Of a stretch of 59,333 bases of DNA, positions 53,290-59,333 are shown one piece after another. The position numbers and the translations under genes were made by a program. Numbering within the stretch: position 1 is the stretch's first letter; every line of letters begins with the position of its first letter. Below the pieces are notes generated by a model. The model made no database searches and had not been told where the DNA came from. It saw nothing but the letters and a program-made list of their open reading frames with translations. The DNA comes from an uncultured Geobacteraceae bacterium (GTDB lineage: Bacteria; Desulfobacterota; Desulfuromonadia; Geobacterales; Pseudopelobacteraceae): NCBI GenBank assembly GCA_903925005.1, contig CAIYDX010000390.1, forward strand, positions 1 to 59,333, given 5' to 3'.

Positions 53290-53844
53290 CTACCGGTTTT
53301 TTAGCCGGTAGCGGTAAAACCAGATCCCGCCACCAACTGCCGCTATGACCAGCAAAATAGCGAGCTCGTACCTTTGAAAATCGTTCAGCACCGCTTCAAT
53401 GACATTGCCGAAAAAGTAGCCGGCCGACGAAACCGCCACCGCCCAGAGTATGGTGCTGCAGAGGTTGAGGGACACAAACCGCCCGGTCACAAAGCCGCTC
53501 GCGCCGATGACGACCGGAGTGATGGTCCGTGTGCCGTAGATGAAGCGGTAGCTGAGAATGGCAATGACCTGGTAGCGGACCAGGAACCGGCGCACTTTGT
53601 CGATACGAGGTTCCCAGTGTGGTCTATTCTCGAAAAACTGTTTCCCTTGTCGTTTCCCCACCTGGAACCAGAACTGATCGGCACAAAATGCTCCGCAGAA
53701 GGCAACCGTAATGACCCACGGCAGCTGCAGGTAGCCGCTGTGCGCCATGATTCCGGCGATGATGACGATGGTCTCACCTTCAAGCAGTGCGCCAGTCAGG
53801 AGAGCCGGATATCCGTATGTGGCGATGAACGATTCGAGAGTCAT
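53290..53844 (-). CDS. DedA-family membrane protein
   Basis: A 184-residue inner-membrane protein. Family features are EGETIVIIAGIMAHSG, FCADQFWFQVGKRQG, and the conserved RFIYGTRTITPVVIGASG, which has the arginine pattern of DedA/VTT proteins. These are linked to undecaprenyl phosphate or lipid flipping and envelope stress. It lies between the methyltransferase and radical SAM genes, 25 and 85 bases apart; DedA-type CobS-associated roles are not known. Confidence 0.87.
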   Translation of the reverse strand: MTLESFIATYGYPALLTGALLEGETIVIIAGIMAHSGYLQLPWVITVAFCGAFCADQFWFQVGKRQGKQFFENRPHWEPRIDKVRRFLVRYQVIAILSYRFIYGTRTITPVVIGASGFVTGRFVSLNLCSTILWAVAVSSAGYFFGNVIEAVLNDFQRYELAILLVIAAVGGGIWFYRYRLKNR

Positions 53845-53869
53845 GCTGAATCATACCACAGAAAAGGAA

Positions 53870-55393
53870 TCAATCCACCAGCAGCAGCCCGATATACTGC
53901 ACAAAATCATTGCTGCTGCGCAGCGGGGCGATCGGGATTCCGCAGCTTTCCGCCAGCGCGAAAACATCGCAGCCGCACGACTCAAGCGATGGCCTCCTCT
54001 TTTCCGGGAAGCGGCACTGTGTGTCGTCGCACTCTTCACACCAGCTGCAGGGACCGCCGCTGAAGACCAGCGCCTTCTTGAAGCCCCCCAGAAACGCCTC
54101 TTTCTCCAAATTCAGCAGCTTCTCCTGAAAATCGCGCAGCGGCGGTTGTCCGGCGATCAGCAGCGCACGCGAATAGCAGCCAAGCAATTCCTGAAACCCG
54201 GCCTGATCCATTGCGTGTGGGGGACAGCTCCACCTTTTGCCGTACTGCGAGCAGCCGTAGCTGCACTTGGCCCGGACCCATGCCTCGCTCCGGATGCGGG
54301 CCGGGTCGAGTTCCACTGCGGCAAAGAAACCGTGGGTGAGCGCATGGCTGCGCAGCGGGAAGAGCGATGTTATTCCCTGATACGGCTGATTGCGGCCGGC
54401 AACGATGGCGATAGAGCGGGAAGGGAGCGGGGTGACCGCGTGATGCCCGAAACCTGCGCTTTGCAGCATCGCGGCGGTTTCGGCGGTGGTGTAACTGCGC
54501 CCGTTATAAGTGTTGACCAGCATATGCAGGTCGTACATCGCGCCGAAGCTGTTAGCGTCTCGGAAGAAGTCGTGGACGATCAGCAGACCATCTTCAACCA
54601 GCATTTCGCTGGCCTTTTGAAGCAGACCCCGGTTTTCGTCCGGGCTGTAGCAGTGGCAGATGTTGGAGAAGAGCAACAGATTGGCAGTTGATCGATGTTT
54701 GGCGACAAGTTCGTCCAGTTCCTGCCGGTCCAGGATATTGCAGGGATGGAAGCTCAGATTGTCCGGGATAATCCCGGTTGCGGCGTGCGCGCAGACGTCC
54801 GGCAGGTCGCAGGCAACCCCCTGCCACTCCGGATGCCGCGCCAAAAACTCGCGCAGATAACTGCCGTCACCCGCGCCGATGTCGATGATGGTTCCCTGCT
54901 CCGGCAGCAGGGAGAGCGCATCCCACAGTTCCCGCGAGCGAACCTGCGCCGCTTCGGTCATCGCCTGCTGAAAAAGGAACAGCCGCTCCCGGTAATCATC
55001 CGGCGACTGTTCCCGGATCAGTGCGCCTTGCCTCTCATGCAGCACCACTCCAAGCTTGTGCCAGTTTTCCATCAAAATAGGTTCGAACGCCAGCACATGA
55101 CGTTGACTGTCTGAGCTCGTCCGGCTCAGGTATCTCCTGCTGAAACGCGACAGGTAGAGGCGTCCGTCATACTGCTCCAACAGTCCGACATTTACCAGCA
55201 AATCGATGAAGCGTCGTCCCTCGTCAGGCAGCATGGCTCTGTTTTCCAGCAGTTCATCAATGGTGTGCTCTTTTGCCTCCAGTAGGTCAATAACGCCGGA
55301 ATTTACTGCCTCGGCCATGACGCAGAACATGCGATAGCCGCTGATCAGGTCGCAGAAGGTGCTGTAGCTGTTATCGGAGGGGAGGATCTTCAT
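53870..55393 (-). CDS. O-methyltransferase fused to DUF2284 metal-binding domain
   Basis: A 507-residue two-domain protein. Residues 1 to about 335 are a class I O-methyltransferase of the type with an N-terminal winged-helix dimerisation domain (TIDELLENRAMLPDEGRRFIDLL) and SAM site IIDIGAGDGSYLRE. Residues about 345-507 are DUF2284, with cysteines in AKCSYGCSQYGKRWSCPPH and GGPCSWCEECDDTQCRFPEK, likely a metal or iron-sulfur site. It begins the same-strand run that ends with cobS-cobC. BzaC of the benzimidazole pathway is an O-methyltransferase; relation is inferred from context only. Confidence 0.82.
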   Translation of the reverse strand: MKILPSDNSYSTFCDLISGYRMFCVMAEAVNSGVIDLLEAKEHTIDELLENRAMLPDEGRRFIDLLVNVGLLEQYDGRLYLSRFSRRYLSRTSSDSQRHVLAFEPILMENWHKLGVVLHERQGALIREQSPDDYRERLFLFQQAMTEAAQVRSRELWDALSLLPEQGTIIDIGAGDGSYLREFLARHPEWQGVACDLPDVCAHAATGIIPDNLSFHPCNILDRQELDELVAKHRSTANLLLFSNICHCYSPDENRGLLQKASEMLVEDGLLIVHDFFRDANSFGAMYDLHMLVNTYNGRSYTTAETAAMLQSAGFGHHAVTPLPSRSIAIVAGRNQPYQGITSLFPLRSHALTHGFFAAVELDPARIRSEAWVRAKCSYGCSQYGKRWSCPPHAMDQAGFQELLGCYSRALLIAGQPPLRDFQEKLLNLEKEAFLGGFKKALVFSGGPCSWCEECDDTQCRFPEKRRPSLESCGCDVFALAESCGIPIAPLRSSNDFVQYIGLLLVD

Positions 55394-55441
55394 AGCTGTT
55401 GTCCCATATTCATAAGTTTGCTACCGGCACTGGATTAGGCA

Positions 55442-55471
55442 AATCGAAACTTATGTCAAAAAGTTTCGATT
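55442..55471. promoter_or_regulatory. Operator-like palindrome upstream of the methyltransferase-DUF2284 gene
   Basis: A perfect 11-bp inverted repeat AATCGAAACTT / AAGTTTCGATT with an 8-base spacer, about 50 bp before the ATG at 55393. The spacing (19 bp centre to centre) and AT-rich setting fit a dimeric regulator site. No poly-T follows, so a terminator is unlikely. The regulator is unknown. The rest of 55394-55626 shows nothing else I can support. Confidence 0.5.
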
Positions 55472-55626
55472 ACTGTCGAAGATAATGCTGTTTGCGGACT
55501 CAAAATTAAATTTACGATTTGGGAGCTGACGTCTGGTTTTTCATGCGAACTCATCATCTTGGAAGTCTGATCAGGAACTGTGGGTGCATGCCTGGTAAGT
55601 GCGGATCGTTCGTGGTTTATTCGATT

Positions 55627-55788
55627 TCATTTTAGCGTCACTCCTGTCTGTCGCTGAATAGCGGCAAGCAAACCTTTGACAAGATCGGCAGTACCATGAA
55701 CCGGAACGGGAACAACCTTGCCATCCTTCTCCAGCAGGTGGTGACTGCCGGTTATGGAGTAGGGCTTATCTGCGTCATCGTTACATCT
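55627..55788 (-). pseudogene. HicA-like toxin remnant
   Basis: The minus-strand frame from 55788 to the TGA at 55627-55629 encodes DKPYSITGSHHLLEKDGKVV and then PVPVHGTADLVKGLLAAIQ, which resembles the second half of HicA/YcfA toxins (the SHH dsRBD-like motif and VPVH strand). There is no start codon: the frame is closed by TGA at 55789, and the vapC end overlaps it. The N-terminal half is missing, so it is a fragment. Confidence 0.7.
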
Positions 55789-56161
55789 TCACCGCAATTA
55801 AGGATATATCCTTCATGGGATAATGTTTGCCATTGCCAGTCGCCAGGGTCGCCCCAGTGCAAAAAGCGGTTGCGGCAATCAAACAATCATCAAGTTCCAG
55901 AGCATGGCTTTTGATTGTTCCTTTGAAGTTCCCGGCTTTCATTGCAATAGCCCGGTTTATATCGATAACTTTGAGCGCATCCACCAGCCTTCTTGTCGCC
56001 AGCTCCTCATGCGGACGCATGCCAACCCAAATTTCCGCAACAGAAATCACAGAACAAAGTAATTCGTTCTCTTCCAGATTATTTGCAAAAAAATCCCGCG
56101 CTGCAACATTGCCGCGAAGCAGGTTGATCAGGATATCGGTATCAAGAAGCAGACTGCTCAT
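55781..56161 (-). CDS. vapC: VapC-type PIN-domain toxin
   Basis: A 126-residue PIN RNase. The acidic residues are in LLLDTDILI (Asp), SVAEIWVGM (Glu) and LELDDCLIAA (Asp), with the trailing TGNGKHYP usual for VapC. These toxins cleave tRNA or rRNA. Start overlaps the antitoxin stop by 4 bases (ATGA). Intact. Confidence 0.87.
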   Translation of the reverse strand: MSSLLLDTDILINLLRGNVAARDFFANNLEENELLCSVISVAEIWVGMRPHEELATRRLVDALKVIDINRAIAMKAGNFKGTIKSHALELDDCLIAATAFCTGATLATGNGKHYPMKDISLIAVKM

Positions 56162-56418
56162 GCTTTGCGTTCCGTCCTGGTAGATTTGCGCTGGTTTAGA
56201 ACATAGTGGTCAACGCCATCTTGCAACTCAGGGTGGTCCTCGTCTTTCCATGTGCCAAAACTTGTCTTCAAGACATTTTTTATCTTTTCACGCTGCAGTT
56301 CCTTACGAAGCGCCTCAGCCACAAAGCGGCTTTGCTGGCGCGCCCCAACCAATTGCTTCAGATCATTAAGAAGATCATCGGGGAGCATAAAATTTGCCTG
56401 TCGCGCTAACGCTGCCAT
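56158..56418 (-). CDS. Ribbon-helix-helix antitoxin of the VapC above
   Basis: An 86-residue protein. The N-terminal part (MAALARQANFMLPDDLLNDL) fits a ribbon-helix-helix DNA-binding fold, and the C-terminal tail is charged (WKDEDHPELQDGVDHYV) as expected for toxin neutralisation. It precedes and overlaps vapC, the standard antitoxin-toxin order. Confidence 0.82.
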   Translation of the reverse strand: MAALARQANFMLPDDLLNDLKQLVGARQQSRFVAEALRKELQREKIKNVLKTSFGTWKDEDHPELQDGVDHYVLNQRKSTRTERKA

Positions 56419-56506
56419 ATCGGTCCCTTTCTATTGTTTATTATAGAATAGTTTATAGGATAGAATCGCGATAGTCAATATATCCGAACCGGTGCATGGC
56501 AAGGCC

Positions 56507-56551
56507 GCCTATCGTCCATATTGCATAGCAATTGCAATATAGACGATAGGC
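56507..56551. repeat. Long palindrome in the toxin-antitoxin region
   Basis: Arms 56507-56525 and 56533-56551 match as an inverted repeat at 18 of 19 positions (GCCTATCGTCCATATTGCA and its complement, with one mismatch) around a 7-base centre. It lies in the 227-bp gap between the intact and frameshifted antitoxins. It may be an operator, a replication-type hairpin or an insertion footprint; nothing decides between these. Confidence 0.7.
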
Positions 56552-56645
56552 AACTGTTTTGTCATGGTTTTAGAGGGATAGGTGGCATGTGATGGTCGTA
56601 TTGACAACAGCATAACGCGAAGCCCCCTAAAGCGGTATCCCGGTT

Positions 56646-56890
56646 TTATTTCCACATATCCTCATCCACTTTTTCAAATACTGCCATAGCGCGAAGAAAA
56701 TCGTCACTCTCCTGTGCGCTCCAGGTGCCGGCAAGATGATCCAGATGGATCGCTTCTTCTTTTCGATCCCAAGCGATTCCTTGAGAATCCTGAGCATCAT
56801 GGCATTAACGCTGGTCTCCTCTTGTCGCGTCTTGTCTTTTAATACGGCGGCAATGGTATCGTCTATGCCGCGCAGAGTCATGATTGTCAT
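56646..56890 (-). pseudogene. VapB-type antitoxin with a one-base frameshift
   Basis: The reading starts MTIMTLRGIDDTIAAVL, an antitoxin-type opening. After ESLGIEK the frame shifts at an A run (56760-56763 on the plus strand as T). The product in the first frame continues as IWIILPAPG and is atypical, whereas the other frame reads AIHLDHLAGTWSAQESDDF and LRAMAVFEKVDEDMWK with a stop at 56646-56648, the normal antitoxin tail. Restoring one base at the A run joins both halves. As sequenced, the gene is frameshifted. Confidence 0.78.
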
Positions 56891-56905
56891 GGGCTGTCTC
56901 TTCGC

Positions 56906-57281
56906 TTACCTCAGCGCCAGTAAAACGCTGCTGATATATCTGAAATGATCGTCATAGGTAGCCAACGCCAGGCCATGCTGCAATGCCGAAGCGGCAAGCC
57001 ATAAGTCATTTGAAGGAATCGGGCGGCCTTTCTGTCGCAGTTCTGAAAAAAACCTGGGCATAAAATTCCGAGGTTTCGTCGTCAACCACAACTATATCTA
57101 CCCGTGCCGAATCAAAAAACTGATCGAGCTCCATCCGATTTTCCCGTTCCCTGTTTCCACAGCGAAAACCGGCGAGCAGTTCGCCGAGAATAACCGTATC
57201 GACGCCGATATATTCAGCTCGTTTCAGAAGGTTAACGGCTTCAATATCATTTCTTTTAAAGGCCGCATAAAATTTTGTATC
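56906..57281 (-). pseudogene. VapC-type PIN toxin, 5-truncated and frameshifted
   Basis: From about 57281 the minus strand encodes DTKFYAAFKRNDIEAVNLL, then VILGELLAGFRCGNRERENR, and then VVDDETSEFYAQVF; the rest, FSELRQKGRPIPSNDLWLAA, follows in a different frame across a 7-A run at 57046-57052. One extra base there would explain the shift. The start (the usual M-x-LLD before DTK) is missing because the sequence joins the DUF3368 remnant near 57281. The following antitoxin gene lies 15 bases downstream, which is the reverse of the usual order. Confidence 0.78.
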
Positions 57282-57451
57282 TTTGCGAGATTTTCAGCAG
57301 GGAAATCATTTTTTCCGGAATCGGTTACTTCATTGAGGACAGCTTCGGGTACTGATATTTACTGAAACAGAGCGGGCAACAATTCCTGAAACCCGCTCTT
57401 GAACAGACAAATAAGTGGGGATGCATTTACTACAACTCGATCAATTGACAT
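57270..57451 (-). pseudogene. DUF3368-type toxin, nonsense-interrupted and truncated
   Basis: The ATG at 57451 overlaps the UPF0175 antitoxin stop. The product MSIDRVVVNASPLICLFKSG runs to a TAA at 57359-57361; the same frame goes on as ISVPEAVLNEVTDSGKNDF and PAENLAKIQNF, the expected continuation of a DUF3368 PIN toxin, before running into the other PIN remnant near 57281. So it has a nonsense codon and has lost its C-terminal half. Confidence 0.78.
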
Positions 57452-57698
57452 CGGACAGCTCAGCCAAAACATCTTGAACACCATATTGGAAAGGTGAAAC
57501 CTTGAATCGCCCCAAGGCCTCCATGAAATCCACTCGTGACAGCCCTGCAATTTCGGCGGCCTTCTCCTGAAATATTGTGGTCATTTCATACCATTTTACT
57601 GCGGCAGCAATGCGCATCTCCCGGCCAAACTCTTCAGGGCTTTTATGTAATGCCGAAAAAGCACCATCCGGAAATTCAAGTTTCAAGGCAACTGACAT
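57441..57698 (-). CDS. UPF0175 family antitoxin
   Basis: An 85-residue protein. UPF0175 features are the hydrophobic N terminus (MSVALKLEFPDGAF), then a helix-turn-helix-like region (AAEIAGLSRVDFMEALGRF) and the ending VQDVLAELSDVN. Members pair with DUF3368 toxins, whose remnant follows with an 11-base overlap. A GGGAG site precedes the ATG at 57698. This antitoxin is intact although its toxin is not. Confidence 0.83.
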   Translation of the reverse strand: MSVALKLEFPDGAFSALHKSPEEFGREMRIAAAVKWYEMTTIFQEKAAEIAGLSRVDFMEALGRFKVSPFQYGVQDVLAELSDVN

Positions 57699-57799
57699 AG
57701 AAATCTCCCTTCCTCTTGCGCTTAAAATCAGAGCATTTTATGGTACTTATCAACATCCAAGTCAATAATTCTAATGTTATTTCAGTCTCCAATTCTGAT

Positions 57800-57833
57800 A
57801 AAAAAACACCCCGCTACGAGCAGCGGGGTGTTT
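57800..57833 (-). terminator. Rho-independent terminator after the ThiC-like gene
   Basis: On the minus strand AAACACCCCGCT-gctcgt-AGCGGGGTGTTT forms a perfect 12-bp stem followed by T residues. It starts 12 bases after the stop at 57846. Confidence 0.9.
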
Positions 57834-57845
57834 GATTTAACAAGG

Positions 57846-59156
57846 TTAGATTTTGTCCCCGCGTAAATCGCAGGCAAACAGTTTCCCTGCCCCCCGCGAG
57901 GCGCAGAAATCGCCGCACATCGTGCAGGTGTTCTCGTCCTCAGGGGTGCGGCTGGCCCTGATGGCGCGGGCATCTTCGGGGTAGAGCGCCAGCTGGAACT
58001 GTTTCTCCCAGTTCAGGTCGCGGCGGGCCTTCGACATCTCCTTGTCCCGCTGCCGCCCCTTCTCCGGGTACTTGTTCATGTCGCCGATGTAGGCGGCTAT
58101 CTTGGCGGTCTTGACACCCATCCGCACATCCTCCTCGTTCGGGAGCGCCAAGTGCTCGGCCGGAGTAATGTAGCAGATCAGGTCGGCGCCGAAGCGGCTT
58201 GACTGGGCTGCGCCGATCGCGGCGGTGATGTGGTCGAAACCGGGGGCTACGTCGGTGGCAATCGGCCCGAGCATATAGTATGGCGCTCCGCCGCTCATCC
58301 TTTTTTGCAGCTGGATGTTCCCTTCTATCTCGTCCAACGGCACGTGTCCCGGCCCTTCCACCAGCATCTGACACCCCATCTCGCGGCCTATTTCGGCCAG
58401 TTCGCAGTTGAAGATCAGCTCCTGGATCTGGGCCCGGTCGGAGGAGTCGTGAATCGCTCCGGCCCGCAGGCCGTTACCGAGCGAGAGAACCGTATCGTAC
58501 TTCTTCAAAATTGAGGCTACCCGGTCGAACTTTGCGTAAAGCGGATTTTCGCGGTTATTCGCGATCATCCAGGCGACCATAGATACGCCCCCTTTCGAGA
58601 CCAGTCCGCCGTAGCGATACCCCTGCTTGCGCAGACGCTCGATGGTGCAAAGGTTGATGCCGCAGTGTACGGCCATGAAGGCCATGCCGTCGGCGCACTG
58701 CTGCTCGATAATGTCGAAAAGCATCTCCTCGTCCAGCTTGTTCGGGTCGCCATATTTACGGGCCGCCTCGCAGAAGGCCTGATAGAGCGGCACATTGCCG
58801 ACCGGCAGGTCAACGGCGGCGATCACCTCGCGCCGGACGCGGTCGAGGTCCCCCCCCACGGAGAGTTCCATCAGCGTGTCGGCGCCGGATTCCTGTGCCG
58901 CCAGCGCTTTACGGACCTCGGCTTCGTAGTCCACGATGTCCGAGGAGGTACCGATAGAGGCGTTGACCTTGGTGGAGAGCCCTTTGCCGATACCGGCGAC
59001 GCGGGATGGTTTACGGCTGTGGTTCCAGGGGATGACGATCTTCCCTTCGGCCACCATGCGGAGGATATACTCCGCTTCAAGCTTCTCGTTAACGGCCACG
59101 GTCTGCATCTGGGGAGTGATGATGCCCTGGCGGGCGGATTCGATCTGGGTTAGCAT
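57846..59156 (-). CDS. ThiC-family radical SAM enzyme: phosphomethylpyrimidine synthase or 5-hydroxybenzimidazole synthase (BzaF)
   Basis: A 436-residue enzyme with a ThiC core that converts aminoimidazole ribotide. Family motifs are KVNASIGTSSD, DTLMELSVGGDL, MAVHCGINLC, VEGPGHVPLDEI and the C-terminal cluster CTMCGDFCA. It has the short form of the family (about 430 residues). The iron-sulfur cysteines are spaced C-x2-C-x3-C, whereas E. coli-type ThiC has C-x2-C-x4-C. ThiC makes the thiamine pyrimidine; BzaF makes 5-hydroxybenzimidazole, a cobamide lower ligand, from the same substrate. Its nearness to cobS/cobC, a methyltransferase and a B12-type radical SAM gene favours BzaF, but the sequence alone does not decide. 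The ATG at 59156 follows AAAAGGA. No riboswitch is visible in the 177 bases upstream. Confidence 0.8.
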   Translation of the reverse strand: MLTQIESARQGIITPQMQTVAVNEKLEAEYILRMVAEGKIVIPWNHSRKPSRVAGIGKGLSTKVNASIGTSSDIVDYEAEVRKALAAQESGADTLMELSVGGDLDRVRREVIAAVDLPVGNVPLYQAFCEAARKYGDPNKLDEEMLFDIIEQQCADGMAFMAVHCGINLCTIERLRKQGYRYGGLVSKGGVSMVAWMIANNRENPLYAKFDRVASILKKYDTVLSLGNGLRAGAIHDSSDRAQIQELIFNCELAEIGREMGCQMLVEGPGHVPLDEIEGNIQLQKRMSGGAPYYMLGPIATDVAPGFDHITAAIGAAQSSRFGADLICYITPAEHLALPNEEDVRMGVKTAKIAAYIGDMNKYPEKGRQRDKEMSKARRDLNWEKQFQLALYPEDARAIRASRTPEDENTCTMCGDFCASRGAGKLFACDLRGDKI

Positions 59157-59204
59157 TTGTTTGGTCCTTTTTATTATGGTGATGTTAAAAAAAAGTGTGT
59201 AATA

Positions 59205-59333
59205 GGGTCAAGGGTCAAGGGTCAAGGGTCAAGGGTCAAGGGTCAAGGGTCAAGGGTCAAGGGTCAAGGGTCAAAATTAGAAAAATTAAAATATAGGGCT
59301 ATAAGCCTCTACTTGACCCTTGCCCCTTGACCC
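59205..59333. repeat. Heptamer array GGGTCAA with inverted copies, runs off the window
   Basis: Ten perfect GGGTCAA units fill 59205-59274. After a 38-bp AT-rich spacer come inverted units TTGACCC, TTGCCCC, TTGACCC (59313-59333), which continue past the end. The arms pair to form a long hairpin. It lies 48 bp upstream of the ThiC/BzaF-like start. Third member of the heptamer class also seen at 9255 and 32658. Confidence 0.85.

Noticed and set aside
55781-56418. Single toxin-antitoxin cassette covering the whole 55.6-57.7 kb region
   Set aside because: Different families (HicA, VapC, FitB-like VapC, DUF3368) and separate overlaps show at least three or four modules.
59157-59204. TPP or cobalamin riboswitch before the ThiC/BzaF-like gene
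   Set aside because: The visible 177 bases hold only repeats and an AT-rich leader; a riboswitch could lie past the window end but is not seen.
9255-59274. Tandem repeat arrays taken as CRISPR arrays
   Set aside because: Units are 7-10 bp with no unique spacers of 25-40 bp, and no cas genes are present.

Overview
The window looks like a piece of chromosome from a Geobacter-like anaerobe (Desulfuromonadales/Geobacterales). The reasons are a membrane nitrate reductase fed by a c-type cytochrome, a histidine kinase with a periplasmic c-type haem site, an MglA/MglB polarity pair, two branched-chain amino-acid (Liv) ABC operons, cobamide genes and a ThiC/BzaF-type enzyme. The genus cannot be fixed from the sequence alone. 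No prophage, integrase, transposase, rRNA or CRISPR array was seen.

Layout. 1-4595 (minus): narH (partial), narG and a dihaem cytochrome c, with an FNR-like palindrome upstream. 4890-11410: peroxiredoxin, a chemoreceptor with a NIT-type (nitrate/nitrite) sensor region, an HD-GYP response regulator and a haem-type histidine kinase. 11476-19546: PAP2 phosphatase, copper P-type ATPase, AI-2E transporter, UPF0158 protein, LpxH, a penicillin-binding transpeptidase and a LOG-family protein. 19759-24201: mglB-mglA, tRNA-Ser(GCT), DUF2155 protein, rnhA, plsC, a ribosome-rescue release-factor-like protein and an EamA exporter. 24249-35501: two liv operons separated by a GxxExxY-type gene enclosed in inverted repeats. 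35726-38780: a repeat-bearing secreted protein and a TPR protein. 38816-50114: polA, DUF4177, IclR, Usp, polysaccharide deacetylase, lipoprotein, radical SAM protein, NlpC/P60 and a c-di-AMP synthase locus (cdaA/cdaR), then ubiE. 50290-55393: a same-strand run of methyltransferase-DUF2284, DedA, B12-binding radical SAM protein, cobS and cobC. 55627-57698: a cluster of intact and decayed toxin-antitoxin genes. 57846-59156: thiC or bzaF.

Four things stand out. (i) The c-di-AMP synthase gene has an in-frame amber codon just before its catalytic core, and the same frame then runs on without a stop into the CdaR (YbbR) region. (ii) At least six intergenic elements share one architecture: short direct repeats of period 7, 9 or 10 bp, repeated in inverted orientation across a spacer. 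One of them exactly encloses a GxxExxY PD-(D/E)XK-type gene. (iii) A palindromic repeat of about 97 bp lies in frame inside polA and is translated. (iv) An O-methyltransferase, a B12-binding radical SAM protein and a ThiC-like enzyme sit beside cobS/cobC, which suggests anaerobic benzimidazole (cobamide lower ligand) synthesis or tailoring.

Starts were moved to internal codons where a Shine-Dalgarno sequence or family N-terminus supported it. Function assignments rest on motif recognition by eye; no database search was run.
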